Source of the DNA: Cladocopium goreaui
Lineage: Eukaryota; Sar; Dinophyceae; Suessiales; Symbiodiniaceae
Reading direction: 5' to 3'
Assembly: GCA_947184155.2 (NCBI GenBank)
Contig: CAMXCT020001680.1
Location: 638,201 to 702,200 of the forward strand
Length of the DNA: 64,000 nucleotides
In this document: positions 61,776-64,000 of the stretch, piece by piece
Position numbering within the stretch: the stretch's first letter is position 1
How the letters are laid out: each line of letters opens with the position of its first letter
Position numbers and translations under genes: made by a program
Notes under the pieces: model-generated
Seen by the model: only the letters and a program-made list of their open reading frames with translations
What the model was told of the DNA's origin: nothing
Database searches by the model: none

Positions 61776-62820
61776 TAAAAGCGTCTGTGTGTAAAAGCGT
61801 TTGTGTGTAAAAGCCTCTGTGTGTAAAAGCGCCTGTGTGTAAAAGCTTCTGTGTGTAAAAGCGTCTGTGTGTAAAAGCGTCTGTGTGTAAAAGCCTCTGT
61901 GTGTGAAAGCTTCTGTGTGTAAAAGCGTCTGTGTGTAAAAGCGTCTGTGTGTAAAAGCGTCTGTGTGTAAAGGAGTCTGTGTGTAAAAGCTTCTGTGTGT
62001 AAAAGCTTCTGTGTGTAAAAGCGTTTGTGTGTAAAAGCCTCTGTGTGTAAAAGCGTCTGTGTGTAAAAGCTTCTGTGTGTAAAAGCGTCTGTGTGTAAAA
62101 GCGTCTGTGTGTAAAAGTGCAAAAGCGTTTGTGTGTAAAAGCGTCTGTGTGTAAAAGCGCCTGTGTGTAAAAGCTTCTGTGTGTAAAAGCGTCTGTGTGT
62201 AAAAGCCCCTGTGTGTAAAAGCTTCTGTGTGTAAAAGCCTCTGTGTGTGAAAGTGTTGTGTGTAAAAAGTTCTGTGTGTAAAAGCTTCTGTGTGTAAAAG
62301 CTTCTGTGTGTAAAAGCGCCTGTGTGTAAAAGCTTCTGTGTGTAAAGGAGTCTGTGTGTAAAAGCTTCTGTGTGTAAAAGCGTCTGTGTGTAAAAGCGTC
62401 TGTGTGTAAAAGCGCAAAAGCGTTTGTGTGTAAAAGCGTCTGTGTGTAAAAGCGCCTGTGTGTAAAAGCTTCCGTGTGTAAAAGCGTCTGTGTGTAAAAG
62501 CGTCTGTGTGTAAAAGCGCCTGTGTGTAAAAGCTTCTCTGTGTAAAAGCCTCTGTGTGTGAAAGTGTTGTGTGTAAAAAGCTTCTGTGTGTAAAAGCGTC
62601 TGTGTGTAAAGGACTCTGTGTGTAAAGGAGTCTGTGTGTAAAAGCGTCTGTGTGTAAAAGCGTCTGTGTGTAAAAGCGTTTGTGTGTGAAAGCATGTGTG
62701 CGTGTGTAAAAAGCATCTGCGTGTAAAAGCGTCTGTGTGTAAAAGCGTCTGTGTGTAAAAGCGTTTGTGTGTGAAAGCGTGTGTGCGTGTGTAATAAGCA
62801 TCTGCGTGTAGGAGCGTCTG
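61770..62820. repeat. 16-bp satellite with higher-order pattern
   Basis: About 65 units of GTCTGTGTGTAAAAGC. Variants (GGAGTC, GTGCAAAAGCG, GTGTTGTGTGTAAAAAG) recur about 300 bp apart. The complement lacks stops in every frame, giving a 384-codon minus frame of the FYTQTLLHTDAFTHRR type. It begins inside the last ACGAAATGGACGTTG of the 72-bp array. Confidence 0.95.
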
Positions 62821-64000
62821 TGTGTGATGGCATTCTCAGTTTGGAACGCAGCGAACAAATCCTTTGCAGTGGATTGTGCAACTCTGCACCGACAAGCATA
62901 GTTTACCTCTTTACCTCTTTCCTTGGCTCAGATGTGAACGTAGAGACAAGATGCATTGTGTACAGAGTGAACATCCATATTCTTATATGTACGCTGAATG
63001 TTCGTGAAACAAGTGACGATTGGCAAACAGGTATCTTGAACATTTCTTGGACTTCTCGAGGTTTCTGTGGGGGCTGTCCCTGAGATCTCGAGAATTGCAT
63101 TGTGACAATGTCAGTGTTTGTTTACGATGCAGTGGATCTATGTAAGTACAGCACGAAAAAATATATGTAATGTTTTCATGGAAATGCATGAGCAGTGGAC
63201 AAAAAATACTATTCGGGCCGATCCTGACATGCCGCCATTTTTAAGTCGGGACCTTATATGCAAATGAATAACATGTGTTTTGATGATTTGATGTGTTCAT
63301 TGTAAGCTTCACTGTTGACACGTTCAGCCTTCAGTTTGCAGGACTCTGCGACAGTGGTTCTTTGCCATGTCAAACTCATGAGTGGCATTCTCAGTTCTTT
63401 TGTGGACATGTCCATGATGATTGTTTTGTGCACAGAGTGAACATTCTTATTCCCATATGTACGCTGAATGTTCGTGAAACAAGTGATGATCGGACCGCAT
63501 GGTTTTTGACAATGAAAATGATCTGATGCTGGTTTCGCAGTGCGGTTGATGTATTTATATATAGCATGTGTATTGTTTGCATGTTTGCCATTCTTTGATA
63601 GACGTTGTTCGGGAAGCAGCAGCTGAGTTTTGAGCTTGCAGGTCGTTCTCCAGAGGATGGTGTCTTCTTATCGCAAGCTCAGGAGTTGCGATCCCAGTCT
63701 CGAGCTTCACAGAGTATGTTTTGCGTTGTTCCATGCTAATTCACTGTTTCACGTTCAGACCATGTTGACCTCTTTGCTCTATAGATGTGAATTGATCATT
63801 CCTGGTCTTAGATGTGAGCAAATGGACAAGACAAGAGTCACGCATGCGGAAACAAAATACCATGCAGCATGAGCAAATAGTGTAGGCATGCTTGACAAGA
63901 CACCCCAACGGTTCTGGCATTTCTCGAGATTTTTTGAGATTTCTGAACGTGGTTGGATCCTTACTTACAAATTGCATGTGCGTCTTTCGTTGCCATGTCT
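62821..64000. other. Right-end region with an internal duplication
   Basis: 62958-63025 and 63427-63495 share ACAGAGTGAACAT, then ATATGTACGCTGAATGTTCG and TGAAACAAGTGA. Weaker shared phrases (CTCGAG...GAATTGCAT) recur near 63060 and 63920. The open frames are short and not clearly coding. Confidence 0.6.

Noticed and set aside
61704-62899. 382-384-codon minus-strand open frames
   Set aside because: They arise from the 16-bp satellite, whose complement lacks stops in all frames; no splice or start context.
1-64000. rRNA, tRNA, CRISPR arrays, bacterial operators or terminators
   Set aside because: None seen by eye; the short regular repeats are microsatellites or satellites without CRISPR-type spacers. 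A tRNAscan-SE and Infernal run would settle small RNAs.

Overview
The window reads as nuclear DNA of a dinoflagellate, most likely Suessiales-like. This is inferred from style rather than from a marker gene. Short, relatively GC-rich coding blocks (about 40-280 nt) float in long AT-rich introns full of microsatellites and small inverted-repeat elements. Donors are GT or GC with AG acceptors, and every coding block I trust is on the + strand. There is no rRNA, tRNA, CRISPR array or bacterial-type operon. Exon ends below are my own splice calls. The best are backed by reading-frame phase that carries across the intron and by continuity of a known domain.

Layout. 59-6066: a few exons of an unrecognised gene, partly lying inside a large inverted repeat (arms about 396-2198 and 6612-8385). 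8935-9697: a TTGG/TTG satellite. 11186-18869: a gene for an inositol polyphosphate 5-phosphatase-like enzyme. Its hallmark motifs appear in order: HLAAH, EYDRVFFM, GDLNTR, DQLL, INFPPTYKFD, YDSSKKRRVPSWTDR, WQDRILW, SDHRPVFGQF. 19.4-21.2 kb: orphan exons of uncertain frame.

22.4-59.8 kb holds what looks like one very long composite gene, though it could be two or more. It runs in order through an Arg/Ser-rich and charged N-terminal part, ankyrin repeats (26.4-31.5 kb), a Lys/Pro/Glu 18-residue tandem repeat (32.3-33.6 kb), an EF-hand whose loop is split by an intron (37.9/39.4 kb), and an LFEQRR helix (40.3 kb). It continues into a DUF3626-like domain (44.9-55.8 kb) with a SPRY domain inserted inside it (52.6-55.2 kb), then more exons of unknown modules to at least 59.1 kb. 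The combination suggests a cytosolic calcium-responsive scaffold or adaptor protein.

Small mobile elements. Family A is a mariner/Stowaway-like MITE of about 104 bp with TA target duplication. Family B is about 108 bp with CTGGTTGGTGGTTT termini and apparent 4-bp target duplications, and it carries an internal TTTTTCAG that looks like a 3' splice site. Families C and D are further palindromic elements. A copy of A nested in B at 37994-38096 gives the clean empty site.

The right end (60.7-62.8 kb) is three abutting satellites (30 bp, 72 bp, 16 bp). The last stretch (62.8-64 kb) contains an imperfect repeat with no recognised gene.
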